A stretch of 63,574 bases of DNA, taken from assembly GCA_017469935.1 (NCBI GenBank), contig JAFUFL010000002.1, positions 1 to 63,574 on the forward strand, in the 5' to 3' direction. This document shows positions 15,998 through 24,795 of the stretch, piece after piece (position 1 is the stretch's first letter; the number at the start of each line of letters is the position of its first letter). Origin of the DNA: Lachnospiraceae bacterium (GTDB taxonomy: Bacteria; Bacillota; Clostridia; Lachnospirales; Lachnospiraceae). The notes beneath the pieces were generated by a model. The model had not been told where the DNA came from and made no database searches. It saw only the letters and a program-made list of their open reading frames with translations. The position numbers and the translations under genes were made by a program.

Positions 15998-16808
15998 GCA
16001 AAATATAGTCGGCGAAAGGCAGATCATCGATTTTCACACGCACCCGTACAGAAAGCGCGGCGAGTTCATGGGCATGTACGGCGAGAGCTTTTACCTGGAA
16101 CCGGAGGAGATGCCGGAGGACCTGGGACGGGCCGGGATCGGCGTTTTCTGCGGCTCTGTGATCGACTCGGACCATAGAGTGGCCATGGAATCTTTTGACA
16201 GGGTCCGGGAGGTGAACGACGCGGCGCTGCAGCTGCGGGAGAAATTCGGCGACGCCTATGTGCCGGGCTTCCACGTACACCCCGCGTTTGTGTCGGAGTC
16301 ACTGGCGGAAGTGGAGCGCATGCACGCCGAGGGCGTAGGGCTTGTTGGCGAGCTGGTCCCCTATCTGCAGGGGTGGCAGCAGGCCGGCTGCGACTACGGG
16401 AGCGAGGCACTGATGGAAATCCTGGCGCGGGCCGGCGAGTACGGCATGGTGGTGAGCTACCACACGATGCCGGAGTGGCCGCAGCAGATGGAAAAGATGG
16501 TCAGCCGCAATCCCGGCGTCACCTTCGTGGCGGCGCATCCCGGGCAGAAGGAGGACTATCTGCACCACGTCGAGCGGATGAGAAAGTACCCCAATCTCTA
16601 CCTGGATATTTCCGGGACCGGACTGTTCCGGTACGGGCTCCTGGCCGCCTGCGCGCAGACGGTGGGCGCGGAGCGCATCCTGTTCGGGACGGACTATCCG
16701 ATCTGCAACCCCAGGATGTATGTGCAGGCAGTGCTGGGCGAGCACATTTCACAGGAGGATAAAAAAAGGATCCTCTTCGGAAATGCAAAGAGGATCCTGG
16801 GAATCTGA
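15981..16808 (+). CDS. Amidohydrolase-2 family metal-dependent hydrolase
   Basis: The start is TTG at 15981 behind GGAAGGAGGG, overlapping the MATE gene by 17 bases (275 aa). The TIM-barrel metal motif DFHTHPY lies near residue 15-21; later metal or catalytic positions are visible as GFHVHPAF, SYHTMPEW, AAHPG and the C-terminal GTDYPIC aspartate. Family members are hydrolases or decarboxylases acting on ring-derived acids and amides. In a PreA operon it could act on a reduced pyrimidine-like product, but it is not a classical dihydropyrimidinase. Substrate unknown. Confidence 0.83.
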   Translation: MTALFEQNIVGERQIIDFHTHPYRKRGEFMGMYGESFYLEPEEMPEDLGRAGIGVFCGSVIDSDHRVAMESFDRVREVNDAALQLREKFGDAYVPGFHVHPAFVSESLAEVERMHAEGVGLVGELVPYLQGWQQAGCDYGSEALMEILARAGEYGMVVSYHTMPEWPQQMEKMVSRNPGVTFVAAHPGQKEDYLHHVERMRKYPNLYLDISGTGLFRYGLLAACAQTVGAERILFGTDYPICNPRMYVQAVLGEHISQEDKKRILFGNAKRILGI

Positions 16809-16816
16809 GGGAAGGG

Positions 16817-16860
16817 TGCACGCGCGTGCGGAAAGGAAGATGCTGCCGAAAGGCGGCCCG
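16817..16860 (+). repeat. Dispersed element module B (partly decayed copy)
   Basis: CACGCGCGTGCGGAAAGGAAG leads into the hairpin GCTGCC-GAAA-GGCGGC and then CCCG, matching the module B copies at 53745 and 62000. The outer right arm is poorly kept. It lies between the amidohydrolase and SGNH genes. Confidence 0.65.
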
Positions 16861-16977
16861 CTCATCAAGCCGCCAAAGGCCGCGGATACACTGGGATCAT
16901 TGATGATTGATGACCGGAATGCGGCAATAAACACTACGATCATAAAAACGGCAAACATTTCCGATAAAGGGGGACTA

Positions 16978-17631
16978 ATGAAGAAAGTCGTTTTCTACGG
17001 AGATTCCAACACATACGGATATGATCCTTCCGGGATGATGGGGGGAAGGTATCCCCGGCGCAGCAGGTGGACGACGATCCTGGCGGAGCACCTCGAGGGA
17101 GAATGGAGTGTCGCACGGGACGGCATGCCCGGCAGAATGATCCCGGAGGCGGGAAAAGGACTCGGCTATGTAATCGATGCCCTGAAAGCGGAGATGCCAA
17201 TGGACCTTCTGGCTGTTATGCTGGGGACCAACGATCTTTTGACAATGCGGAGGCCGGATGCCTCAAAAGCGGCAGAAAAGATGGAAAACCTGATCGCGGC
17301 CGCGCAGGAAGCGCTGGGCACGGACATCCTGCTGATCGCGCCCATGCAGATCCGCTTTACGGATCCGTCCTGCACGGACCCTTTTGTGCGGGGAAGCGGG
17401 GATTATGCGCAGAGATGCCTGGAGGAGAGTCGGCTTCTGGCGCGGTATTACGAAGAGATCGCGCGCCGGCGCGGGACTTATTTCGCCGATGCGTCCTCGT
17501 GGGAGACGGAAACAGCTTTCGACGGCGTTCACCTGACGGAGAGAGGAAACGCGCTTTTTGCAAAGGAAATGGAAAAGATGCTCCGGGAGATCGGAGAGGC
17601 GTGGAATCGGGCGCAGCTCGAGAAAAAATAA
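16978..17631 (+). CDS. SGNH/GDSL-family hydrolase (esterase)
   Basis: The ATG at 16978 follows AAAGGGGGA and gives 217 aa without a signal peptide. The catalytic Ser is in YGDSNTYG (about residue 10), the oxyanion Gly/Asn are in LGTNDLL, and the Asp/His pair is in FDGVHLTERG near the C-terminus. Such enzymes deacylate sugars or other esters. The next gene is a GH5 glycosidase 24 bases downstream, so it probably removes acetyl or acyl groups from an oligosaccharide inside the cell. Confidence 0.9.
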   Translation: MKKVVFYGDSNTYGYDPSGMMGGRYPRRSRWTTILAEHLEGEWSVARDGMPGRMIPEAGKGLGYVIDALKAEMPMDLLAVMLGTNDLLTMRRPDASKAAEKMENLIAAAQEALGTDILLIAPMQIRFTDPSCTDPFVRGSGDYAQRCLEESRLLARYYEEIARRRGTYFADASSWETETAFDGVHLTERGNALFAKEMEKMLREIGEAWNRAQLEKK

Positions 17632-17655
17632 AGTGCTTAGAGAGGAGAGGTAAAG

Positions 17656-18690
17656 ATGCGAGGAATGGATGGATTCATGAAAGGTGTCAATCTGGGAGGA
17701 TGGCTTTCCCAGTTTGATGAGGGCACGGAGGAACACTTTAACACTTTTATCTCGGAGGAGGATATTCGCCGCATAGCGGGCCTTGGGCTCGACCACGTGC
17801 GCGTGCCGGTGGACTACACCGTGATCGAGACCGAAGAGGGCGAGCCGATCGAAGCCGGTTACCGCCATATCGACGACTGCGTCCGCTGGTGCAGGGAAAA
17901 CGGCCTTCACATGATCCTGGATATTCATAAGACGTTCGGATATTCCTTTGATCCGCTCGACAAGGACGACAAGACCATCTTCTTCACGGATCCGGGCAGA
18001 CAGCAGCGTTTCCTGGATATGTGGAGGACCATCGCGAAGCGCTACAGCAAAGATACCGACGTCGTGGCTTATGAACTTCTCAACGAGATCGTTGCCGTGG
18101 AAGTCAGAGACCTGTGGAACGGCATTGCCCTGCGCGCCGTCAGCGCGATCAGGGAATTTGCGCCGGACACCTGGGTGATCTTCGGAGGCGTGAATTACAA
18201 TGCGGTGACGGCGGTTCCCTGGCTTGCCGACACGCCGGACCGCAAAGTCGCCTACACGTTCCACTGCTACGAGCCCTTCATTTTCACGCACCAGGGAGCC
18301 TACTGGGTGGACGGCATGCCTCTGGATTTCCGCATCGGCTATCCGAAAACCGTCGAGGAATACCGGGAAGCTACCAAAATAGTGGACCCCGCATGCACCT
18401 ACACAATCTTCAATGAGGATATAAGGCCCATCGGAACGGAATTTTTTGACGGCTTATTCACTCCGGCCCTTAAGACGGCAAAAGAGAGAGACATCCCGCT
18501 CTATTGCGGAGAATACGGTGTTATTGACCGGGCCGACAGGGAAGACGCGGTGCGCTGGCTCACGGACATCCATGAGATCTTCGAGAAGTACTCGATCGGG
18601 CGCGCCCTCTGGAATTACAAGGAGAAGGACTACGGGATCGCGGGCGAGGAATCCGCGCCTTACCTGAAGGCGATCGCGGATAAGCTGTGA
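17656..18690 (+). CDS. Glycoside hydrolase family 5 (cellulase-like), cytoplasmic
   Basis: This 344-aa protein has the GH5 barrel. KGVNLGGWLS opens it, VRVPVDY follows, the acid/base Glu is in YELLNEI (~residue 144) and the nucleophile Glu is in YCGEYGV (~287). HCYEPFIFTHQG carries the usual conserved His/Tyr. There is no signal peptide, so it should cleave imported beta-linked oligosaccharides in the cytoplasm. The specificity (glucan, mannan or xyloglucan fragments) cannot be read from motifs. Strong AGGAGAGG site; same strand and close to the SGNH esterase. Confidence 0.88.
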   Translation: MRGMDGFMKGVNLGGWLSQFDEGTEEHFNTFISEEDIRRIAGLGLDHVRVPVDYTVIETEEGEPIEAGYRHIDDCVRWCRENGLHMILDIHKTFGYSFDPLDKDDKTIFFTDPGRQQRFLDMWRTIAKRYSKDTDVVAYELLNEIVAVEVRDLWNGIALRAVSAIREFAPDTWVIFGGVNYNAVTAVPWLADTPDRKVAYTFHCYEPFIFTHQGAYWVDGMPLDFRIGYPKTVEEYREATKIVDPACTYTIFNEDIRPIGTEFFDGLFTPALKTAKERDIPLYCGEYGVIDRADREDAVRWLTDIHEIFEKYSIGRALWNYKEKDYGIAGEESAPYLKAIADKL

Positions 18691-18703
18691 GGCGGAAGAG
18701 ATT

Positions 18704-19669
18704 ATGATTAAGGCGATTTTGTTGTTTATCATCGGACTGGGGTGTCTGATCAAAGGGGGAGACTGGTTTGTCGACGGCGCCAGCGGGCTGGCGCGGAAAT
18801 TTAACCTGCCGGAACTGCTCATCGGAGCCACGGTCGTATCGATCGGCACAACGCTTCCGGAAGTAATGGTATCCACAATGTCGGCGCTCTCCGGACACGG
18901 TGAGATCGCCTACGGCAACGCGATCGGGTCCGTGATCTGCAACACGGCACTCATCGCCGCGATCACGATCGCCGTCAAACCGGGCCCGGTCGACAGACCC
19001 TCGCTCCGGGTTCCCGTCCTGTTTTTCTATATTGCGGCGGCAATCTATTGTGTGGCGGCCTATCTGATGGGAAAATTTACAAGGCCCATGGGTATTATCA
19101 TGCTCGGCGTATTCGTCGCTTACATGATTTTCAACGTGAGAGCGATGAGGGGCGCCCAGACGTCGGCCAGTGAAGAAGAACACAGTGAGGAGGACCTGCC
19201 CATATCGAAAATCCTGTTCCTGCTGATCGTAGGCGCGGTCCTGATCGCAATCGGCGCCAACCTGCTGGTGGACAACGGGACACTGATCGCCCAAGGGCTG
19301 GGAGTCCCCGAATCCGTCATAGCGCTTACCTTCGTGGCACTCGGAACAAGCCTTCCCGAACTGGTCACGGCGATCACCTCCCTGGCAAAGGGACACGGCT
19401 CGCTCTCGCTGGGAAATATAATCGGTGCAAACGTATTCAACCTGGTGCTGGTCAGCGGAGTCTCGGTTACGCTCGCGCCCTTTGCGGTCCCGCAGAGCGC
19501 GAAGATCTGGGGCATTAACGCCAGCCTCATATTTGAAATTCCCGTGATGCTGCTCGTCATGTCGATCCTGTCGCTTTACGCGCTTTGGAAGGGAAAATTG
19601 AGCGGGATACAGGGATTCATTCTTTTGGCAATTTATGTCGTGTTCTGTGCGGTTCAGTTTACGCTGTGA
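18704..19669 (+). CDS. Calcium/sodium antiporter (CaCA family, YrbG type)
   Basis: The 321-aa membrane protein has ten hydrophobic segments in two inverted halves. Each half carries the CaCA alpha motif: GATVVSIGTTLPEVMVS near residue 45 and TFVALGTSLPELVTAITS near 207, whose Glu binds the cation, followed by GNAIGSVICN and GNIIGANVFN. An acidic loop (EEEHSEEDLP) divides the halves. It exports Ca2+ in exchange for Na+ or H+. It starts 13 bases after the GH5 gene and could be read through from it. Confidence 0.93.
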   Translation: MIKAILLFIIGLGCLIKGGDWFVDGASGLARKFNLPELLIGATVVSIGTTLPEVMVSTMSALSGHGEIAYGNAIGSVICNTALIAAITIAVKPGPVDRPSLRVPVLFFYIAAAIYCVAAYLMGKFTRPMGIIMLGVFVAYMIFNVRAMRGAQTSASEEEHSEEDLPISKILFLLIVGAVLIAIGANLLVDNGTLIAQGLGVPESVIALTFVALGTSLPELVTAITSLAKGHGSLSLGNIIGANVFNLVLVSGVSVTLAPFAVPQSAKIWGINASLIFEIPVMLLVMSILSLYALWKGKLSGIQGFILLAIYVVFCAVQFTL

Positions 19670-19748
19670 CAGAGCGTGGGCAGGAGTGTTTCAATGGGCG
19701 GGGAGTGCTGCGGGCCTTTATCAGGCAGCAACAGCAGTAGTGGAAAGC

Positions 19749-19770
19749 GGGCCTGTTTGACAGGCCCTCT
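19749..19770 (+). terminator. Hairpin between the antiporter and chromate transporter genes
   Basis: GGGCCTG (19749-19755), TTTGA and CAGGCCC (19761-19767) form a compact hairpin with a weak T tract (TCT), so termination may be partial. Confidence 0.6.
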
Positions 19771-19787
19771 ATAAAGTAAGGAAAACA

Positions 19788-20429
19788 ATGAACGAATATC
19801 TGGACTTATATACAACATTTGTGAGGATCGGCTGTGTCACTTTCGGCGGAGGTTATGCCATGCTTCCGATCCTGGAAAGGGAACTGGTTGATAAAAAGCA
19901 CTGGACCACGATGGATGACCTTCGGGACTACTTTTCCATCGGACAGTGTACGCCGGGAATCATTGCTCTTAATGTCTCCACTTTTATCGGTGAGAAAAAG
20001 AAAGGGGTACCCGGAGCGCTCCTGGCTACAACAGGATTTCTGACGGGGCCGATCATAATCATCCTGATCATTGCTTCTTTTCTGACTAACTTTGCCGAGC
20101 AGCCTATTGTGCAGCACGCTTTCGCGGGAATCCGAGTCTGCGTGTGTGTCCTTATCGTGCAGGCGGTTCTCAGGCTTTGGAAGAATTCGGTAGTGGATGG
20201 CTTCACCTTGTTTCTCTACCTGATTATATTCGTACTGAACGCGTTTCCCGGGATTCTGCCGGTTCGCGTACCTGCAGCGGTGCTGGTGATCATTGCGGGT
20301 GTCGTGGGGGTGCTCGTGTCGATGCGTAATCGTTCGGTGAAAAGCGCGGCGTCCGGAGGAGCTGCCGGAAAAGATGATTCCGGGGAAAGCGATGCCGGTG
20401 AGACTGACAGGAAGGAGGCAGAGAAATGA
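19788..20429 (+). CDS. chrA: Chromate transporter (CHR family), first half
   Basis: This 213-aa membrane protein is a short-chain CHR protein with the family start FVRIGCVTFGGGYAMLPILEREL and the downstream QCTPGIIALNVSTFIGEKKKGVPGALLATTGFLTGP. Short CHR proteins work as pairs of homologous halves in opposite membrane orientation, and the partner follows with a 4-base ATGA overlap. Chromate/sulfate-type anion export is the annotated role; the physiological substrate in an anaerobe is uncertain. The hydrophilic C-terminal tail (~30 residues) is rich in Asp/Glu/Ser. Confidence 0.92.
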   Translation: MNEYLDLYTTFVRIGCVTFGGGYAMLPILERELVDKKHWTTMDDLRDYFSIGQCTPGIIALNVSTFIGEKKKGVPGALLATTGFLTGPIIIILIIASFLTNFAEQPIVQHAFAGIRVCVCVLIVQAVLRLWKNSVVDGFTLFLYLIIFVLNAFPGILPVRVPAAVLVIIAGVVGVLVSMRNRSVKSAASGGAAGKDDSGESDAGETDRKEAEK

Positions 20430-20992
20430 GAGTTCTTCTTCGTCTGATGTTTGAATTCTTTAAGACAGGCCTCTTTTCGGTGGGCGGCGGACTTGCGACC
20501 CTGCCTTTCCTCTACGAGATGTCGGACAAAACGGGATGGTTTTCGCACGCGGATATAGCGGATATGATCGCGATCTCCGAGTCTACGCCCGGCGCGATCG
20601 GCATCAATATGTCCACTTACGCCGGTTATAAGACGGCAGGCATCCCCGGAGGAATCCTCGCATCTCTGGCCCTGGCGGCGCCGTCGGTGATCATCATTTT
20701 GATCATTGCCAAATTCCTCAAGAAGTTTCGTGAAAACCCGCATGTTGAAGGCGCTTTCTACGGCCTTCGGCCTGCCTCCATCGCCATGATCACAGCGGCC
20801 GGACTCAATGTGGCCAAGGTTACTCTGATTGATCTGAGTGCTTATGAGGCGAGCGGGAATATCGGAGATCTGTTTGTGGTAAAGGCCATTATTCTGGCGG
20901 TTCTGATCTTTGTGGGACAGAAGAAGCTGAAGTGGAGCCCTATCGTGTTTCTCGCCATTTCGGCGGTCGTCGGGGTGGTATTTAAATTCTGA
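20426..20992 (+). CDS. chrA: Chromate transporter (CHR family), second half
   Basis: The 188-aa partner of the preceding gene starts at the ATG overlapping its stop. It shows FFKTGLFSVGGGLATLPFLYEM and ESTPGAIGINMSTYAGYKTAGIPGG, the same signature as the first half but clearly diverged. The two probably form a heterodimer. A strong terminator follows at 21034. Confidence 0.92.
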   Translation: MRVLLRLMFEFFKTGLFSVGGGLATLPFLYEMSDKTGWFSHADIADMIAISESTPGAIGINMSTYAGYKTAGIPGGILASLALAAPSVIIILIIAKFLKKFRENPHVEGAFYGLRPASIAMITAAGLNVAKVTLIDLSAYEASGNIGDLFVVKAIILAVLIFVGQKKLKWSPIVFLAISAVVGVVFKF

Positions 20993-21033
20993 GATCGCAG
21001 AGCTGCAGATCGGAAGGATATATGAGATAGAAA

Positions 21034-21069
21034 AGACCGAGGCGGCACGCGCGTGCCGCCTCGCTTTAT
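21034..21069 (+). terminator. Terminator of the chromate transporter operon
   Basis: The palindrome GAGGCGGCACGCGCGTGCCGCCTC (two 12-base arms, 21039-21062) is followed by GCTTTATT. Its AGACCGAGGCGGCACGC arm is repeated almost exactly in the hairpin at 21660. Confidence 0.82.
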
Positions 21070-21109
21070 TGTCTTGCCGGGGTTAAAGAGGGTCACAGAC
21101 TGAGCGCGA

Positions 21110-21605
21110 CCCTACGGGATGGGAAAATGTTGTTGTCCGTCGGTGCCCTGGGCCGCTCCGGATCGGCACAATCTTGAACACAGCCATACGGAATGGGAAA
21201 AACTTGTTATTCGTCGGTGCCTTCCGGCTGGGACAAGCCGGCACAAGCTTGAATACAGCCCTACGAAATGAGAAAACCTAGTTAATCGTCGGTCACCCAG
21301 GCCAGGGACAGGCCGGTACAAGCTTGAATACAGCCCTACGAAATGAGAAAATCTAGTTAATCGTCGGTCACCCAGGCCAGGGACAGGCCGGCACAAGCTT
21401 GAACACAGCCCTACGGAATGGAAAAAGCTTGTTATTCGTCGGTGCCCCCTGGCCGGGACAAGCCGTAACAAGCCAAACACAGCCCTACGGATTGAGAAAA
21501 GTTTGTTAATCGTCGGTGCCCCAGGCCCGGGACAAGCCGTAACAAGCTTGAACCCACCCCTACGGAATGGAAAAAGTTTGTTATTCGTCGGTGCCCGGGC
21601 CCGGA
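21110..21605. repeat. Tandem array of a ~75-bp unit, about 6.6 copies
   Basis: Units start at 21110, 21184, 21259, 21334, 21409, 21483 and 21558, each opening with CC(C/A)TACGGAATG(G/A) and continuing AAAA-TTGTTA-TCGTCGGT, then a GGCC-rich segment with GGGACAAGCC. Units 3 and 4 are nearly identical; the last is partial. The copies abut with no spacers. The unit length keeps a minus-strand frame open, but I see no sign of a real gene. It lies between two converging terminators. Confidence 0.9.
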
Positions 21606-21659
21606 ACAGCCGCCCAGCCCCGGAACAAGCCGCCCCAGGACGGAGCAAACATAGAATAA

Positions 21660-21695
21660 GACCGAGGCGGCACGCACGTGCCGCCTCGGTCTTTT
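21660..21695 (-). terminator. Terminator of the Na/Pi cotransporter gene
   Basis: GACCGAGGCGGCACG (21660-21674) pairs perfectly with CGTGCCGCCTCGGTC (21677-21691). On the minus strand it lies just beyond the Na/Pi gene and is followed by TTATTCT; on the plus strand TTTTC follows, so it can act both ways. Confidence 0.85.
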
Positions 21696-21721
21696 CATTT
21701 GTCCCGACCGGACAAGATATT

Positions 21722-23353
21722 TCAGTTATCAATGGTATCTCTGACCGCCTCCGCGAGGTTGATCGCGTGGTCGGAGCAGCGCTCCATGTCGATGCAGAAG
21801 TCGGTAAAGAGGATGCCGCCCTTAGGGTCGCATGCCTTTTTGGTCATGCGGTCGATATGAGCTGCCTCAATCTGCTCTTTGGTTTTGTCGACCAGGTCTT
21901 CCATGGCTTCCGCGTCATTAAAGCGGTCCATGAGCTCCTGCTCGAAGACGGTGATGGAGACGTCCAGCGACTTCATTGTGACCTCGGAGAGGGTCTTGAG
22001 GTCCGCGATCGCCTCGTCGTGCATGGAAGCCTTGCCGGTGCGCATCTGCTCTTCGTACTCGACGATGTTCTCGGCGTGGTCGGAGATTCTCTCGAGGTCG
22101 TCTACGACCTGGATCAGTCGGTAGAGCTTGTTCAAGTGCTTGGGCGAGAGGTCGAGGGAGCGAAGCTCTACCAGCTTGCCAAGGATGGCGCCGGTCAGAT
22201 AATCGACGGTCTCCTCGCCCTGCATGGCTTTCTGTCCCTTCTTGGCGTCATGCTCGAAGAAGCAGTCCAGCGCGTTCTGCATGTTGTCGTAGGCAAAGCG
22301 GGCCATTCTGCTGACTTCGCGGTGCGCGTGGTCCATGGCGATAGCGGCAGGAATCTGGGAGGTGTTGGTGAGATAGACCAGCTTCTGATCCTGTATTCTT
22401 CTGGTCTCTTCTTCGGATTCCGGGATCAGCCTGCTGGAGAGCTTGACGATGAAATTCGATACCGGAGCCAGAACCAGAACGGCAATGATCGCAAAGATCG
22501 TGTGCGTGTTCGCAATCTGACGGGCGACGTTGTTCGGCGACAGACTCTGGATAAAGGTCAGGAGCTGCGGGAAGATCGTGATCAGGCACAGGATCAGGAT
22601 CGCTCGGAACGTGTTGAACAGAAGGTTGAGCAGCGCGCAGCGCTTGCCGTTTCTGTTTGCCGTAAGGCCTGCCAGAAGGTTGGGCGTGACGGAGCCGACT
22701 GCCGCGCCGATGATCAGGTAGACGGCGACCTTATAGCTGATGATATTTTGCATGGCGAAGGCCTGGAAGATGACGGTCGCGGAGGATGAGCTCTGGAGAA
22801 GCGCCGTGAAGGCCACACCGAACAGAACGGTGAGGATCGGATTCTCCAGGGATGTGAGCAGCGCGCGGAAAGCGGCTGTTTCCGCCAGCGGCGCGATCGC
22901 GGACTTCATGAGCGTGATGCCCTGGAAGAGCATACCGAAGCCCAGGATGACCGAACCGACTTCCTTGAGGGTCCTGTTCTTAAGGAAGAGATTCATGACA
23001 GCGCCGATGAAAAGGATCATGGGTGCATAAGCGCCGATGTTGAAAGCGGTGATCTGCGCGGTCACGGTCGTTCCGATGTTGGCACCCATGATGACGCCGA
23101 TGGCCTGTCCGAGTGTCATCAGGCCGGAAGTTACAAAGCCGATTACCATAACGTCTGTCGCAGAAGAACTCTGCACGAAGATGGTGACGGCGATACCGGC
23201 GAGGATTGAGGTGAGCTTGTTCTTGGTGGCTTTTCCCAGAATGACCCTAAGATTGTCGCCGCAGGCATTTTTGAGGCCGCTGGACATGATGGTCATGCCG
23301 TAGAGGAAGAGACCTACTCCGCCGAGCAGAATGAAAACATCATAGATTGACAT
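21722..23353 (-). CDS. Na+/phosphate cotransporter (NptA/PNaS family) with PhoU-like tail
   Basis: The 543-aa protein has an N-terminal membrane part with the two inverted QSSSAT signatures (VQSSSATDVMV near residue 61 and LQSSSSATVIFQ near 190) and GANIGTTVTAQ, characteristic of Na/Pi cotransporters. From about residue 330 to the end it is helical and PhoU-like (repeated VVDDLERISDHAENI and FCIDMERCSDHAINLAE). It imports phosphate with sodium. It lies 71 bases after phoR on the same strand without a terminator, so it is probably part of the phoP-phoR operon. Confidence 0.94.
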   Translation of the reverse strand: MSIYDVFILLGGVGLFLYGMTIMSSGLKNACGDNLRVILGKATKNKLTSILAGIAVTIFVQSSSATDVMVIGFVTSGLMTLGQAIGVIMGANIGTTVTAQITAFNIGAYAPMILFIGAVMNLFLKNRTLKEVGSVILGFGMLFQGITLMKSAIAPLAETAAFRALLTSLENPILTVLFGVAFTALLQSSSSATVIFQAFAMQNIISYKVAVYLIIGAAVGSVTPNLLAGLTANRNGKRCALLNLLFNTFRAILILCLITIFPQLLTFIQSLSPNNVARQIANTHTIFAIIAVLVLAPVSNFIVKLSSRLIPESEEETRRIQDQKLVYLTNTSQIPAAIAMDHAHREVSRMARFAYDNMQNALDCFFEHDAKKGQKAMQGEETVDYLTGAILGKLVELRSLDLSPKHLNKLYRLIQVVDDLERISDHAENIVEYEEQMRTGKASMHDEAIADLKTLSEVTMKSLDVSITVFEQELMDRFNDAEAMEDLVDKTKEQIEAAHIDRMTKKACDPKGGILFTDFCIDMERCSDHAINLAEAVRDTIDN

Positions 23354-23424
23354 GGAGAAACTCCTTTCGTCGTTTGTTAATAAAGGTGTTGTGATCTATA
23401 TAAAGCAAACTGTTGCGGCATGAT

Positions 23425-24783
23425 CTACGCTGTTTGCTGTTTTTTCGGAAATTTTACGGTGAACACGGAACCTTTTCCCAGCTTGCTCTTCACGCTGATC
23501 TCCGCGTCATGGACCTTAGCCGCGTGCTTGACGATCGACAGGCCCAGGCCCGTGCCGCCAACCGCTTTGGAATGGCTCTTGTCAACCCGGTAGAAGCGCT
23601 CGAAGATCCGGTCGAGATCCTTCTCGGGAATACCGATTCCGTTGTCGGATACGGTGAGAAGCGCGTGGTCGGGAAAATCGCGGACCGTCACCTGTGCGCT
23701 GTCTCCGCGGTCGCTGTAGTGGATCGCGTTGCTGCACAAATTGTAAATGATACTGTAGAGAACCTGGGGGACGCCGTATATGACGGCGCTCTCGCCGCTC
23801 ACACTGAGCGTGACGCCCGCGTCCGCCGCGGTCGACTCGAGGCTCTCCACCGCATTGACCGCGATGCGGTACAGATCGGTACTCTCTCTGGTCATGCCGA
23901 CGCCGCCTCCGTCGAGCTGGGACAGGTCGATGATGTCTTCCACCAGCTTCGACATTCGCTGCGACTCGGTTCGTATCTTGCCCGCGAAGAGTCTGCGGGA
24001 CTCCTCGGTGGGGACCATACCGCTCTCAAGGAGCTCCGCGTAGCCTGAGATGACATGCAGGGGCGTCTTGAGCTCGTGGGACGCGTTGGCGGTGAATTCC
24101 TGGCGGATCAGCGAGGTTTTCTCCAGCTCCTCGCGATCTTTGGCCAGCTGTTTGTGCTGGTCGTCGAGACGCCGCAGCAGCGGCAGGATCTCGGTATAGG
24201 CTTCGTGGTCCGCGTTTTCCAGCGGCGAATCCAGGTTCAGCTCATTGAGCGGCTCGACGATGCGCCGCGAGAGGCTGGACGCCAGAACAAAAGACAAAAT
24301 GACTTCGATCACCAAAATAGCGCCAAGAGGCAGAAGAAAACGCAGGAAGAGGTTCCAGATCGTCGTCTGCGTGACGGAAAGGCGCAGGACCGTCCCGTCC
24401 GGGAGCTTCTGCGCGGTATAAAGCTGCTGCTCTAACAGTGTGGAGGAGTAGCGCCGGCTCTCGCCGTATCCGTTTTGCAGCGCATCGCGGATCTCTTCCC
24501 TCTCCAGGTGATTTTCCATGGCCTGTTCGTCCGCTTCATTGTCATAGAGGACTTTTCCGTCCGCGGTTATCCAAGTGATGCGAAAATCAGTGGTTCCGAG
24601 CTTGTCAAAAAATTCCAGGCCGTTAAGTACGACCGCCTGCGAGACGAGTTTGGTTTCATTGCGCAGCTGCGTCAGCTGCTCATCCGTAAAGTGATTGTAC
24701 AAAAGCCCTACGATCAAGGCGTAGGAGATGAGCAGAGCGGAGACAAGCACCAGCCAGATGGATCGGAATATTTTGGTACGCAT
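23425..24783 (-). CDS. phoR: PhoR-type sensor histidine kinase
   Basis: The 452-aa protein has two membrane helices (residues ~8-28 and ~145-170) enclosing an extracytoplasmic sensor region, then a linker. The phospho-accepting His is in ANASHELKTPLHVISGYAELL (~residue 241). The N, G1, F and G2 boxes are visible as LCSNAIHY, DNGIGIPEKD, FERFYRVDKSHS and GGTGLGLSIVK. It lies 12 bases after the response regulator. Pairing with a Na/Pi cotransporter and a Pho box supports phosphate sensing. Confidence 0.9.
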   Translation of the reverse strand: MRTKIFRSIWLVLVSALLISYALIVGLLYNHFTDEQLTQLRNETKLVSQAVVLNGLEFFDKLGTTDFRITWITADGKVLYDNEADEQAMENHLEREEIRDALQNGYGESRRYSSTLLEQQLYTAQKLPDGTVLRLSVTQTTIWNLFLRFLLPLGAILVIEVILSFVLASSLSRRIVEPLNELNLDSPLENADHEAYTEILPLLRRLDDQHKQLAKDREELEKTSLIRQEFTANASHELKTPLHVISGYAELLESGMVPTEESRRLFAGKIRTESQRMSKLVEDIIDLSQLDGGGVGMTRESTDLYRIAVNAVESLESTAADAGVTLSVSGESAVIYGVPQVLYSIIYNLCSNAIHYSDRGDSAQVTVRDFPDHALLTVSDNGIGIPEKDLDRIFERFYRVDKSHSKAVGGTGLGLSIVKHAAKVHDAEISVKSKLGKGSVFTVKFPKKQQTA

Positions 24784-24795
24784 AGTTATCCTGTG

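Noticed and set aside
16720-16977. N-terminal extension of the SGNH hydrolase
   Set aside because: It would overlap the amidohydrolase and run through a repeat element; the ATG at 16978 has a ribosome site and begins the catalytic fold.
21110-21605. CRISPR array
   Set aside because: The units are contiguous, ~75 bp, and have no unique spacers; no cas gene is nearby.
21112-21732. Minus-strand 206-aa frame with 25-aa repeats over the tandem array
   Set aside because: The 75-bp unit keeps a frame open by arithmetic. There is no ribosome site, the composition is Arg/Pro/Cys-rich, and it runs through a terminator.
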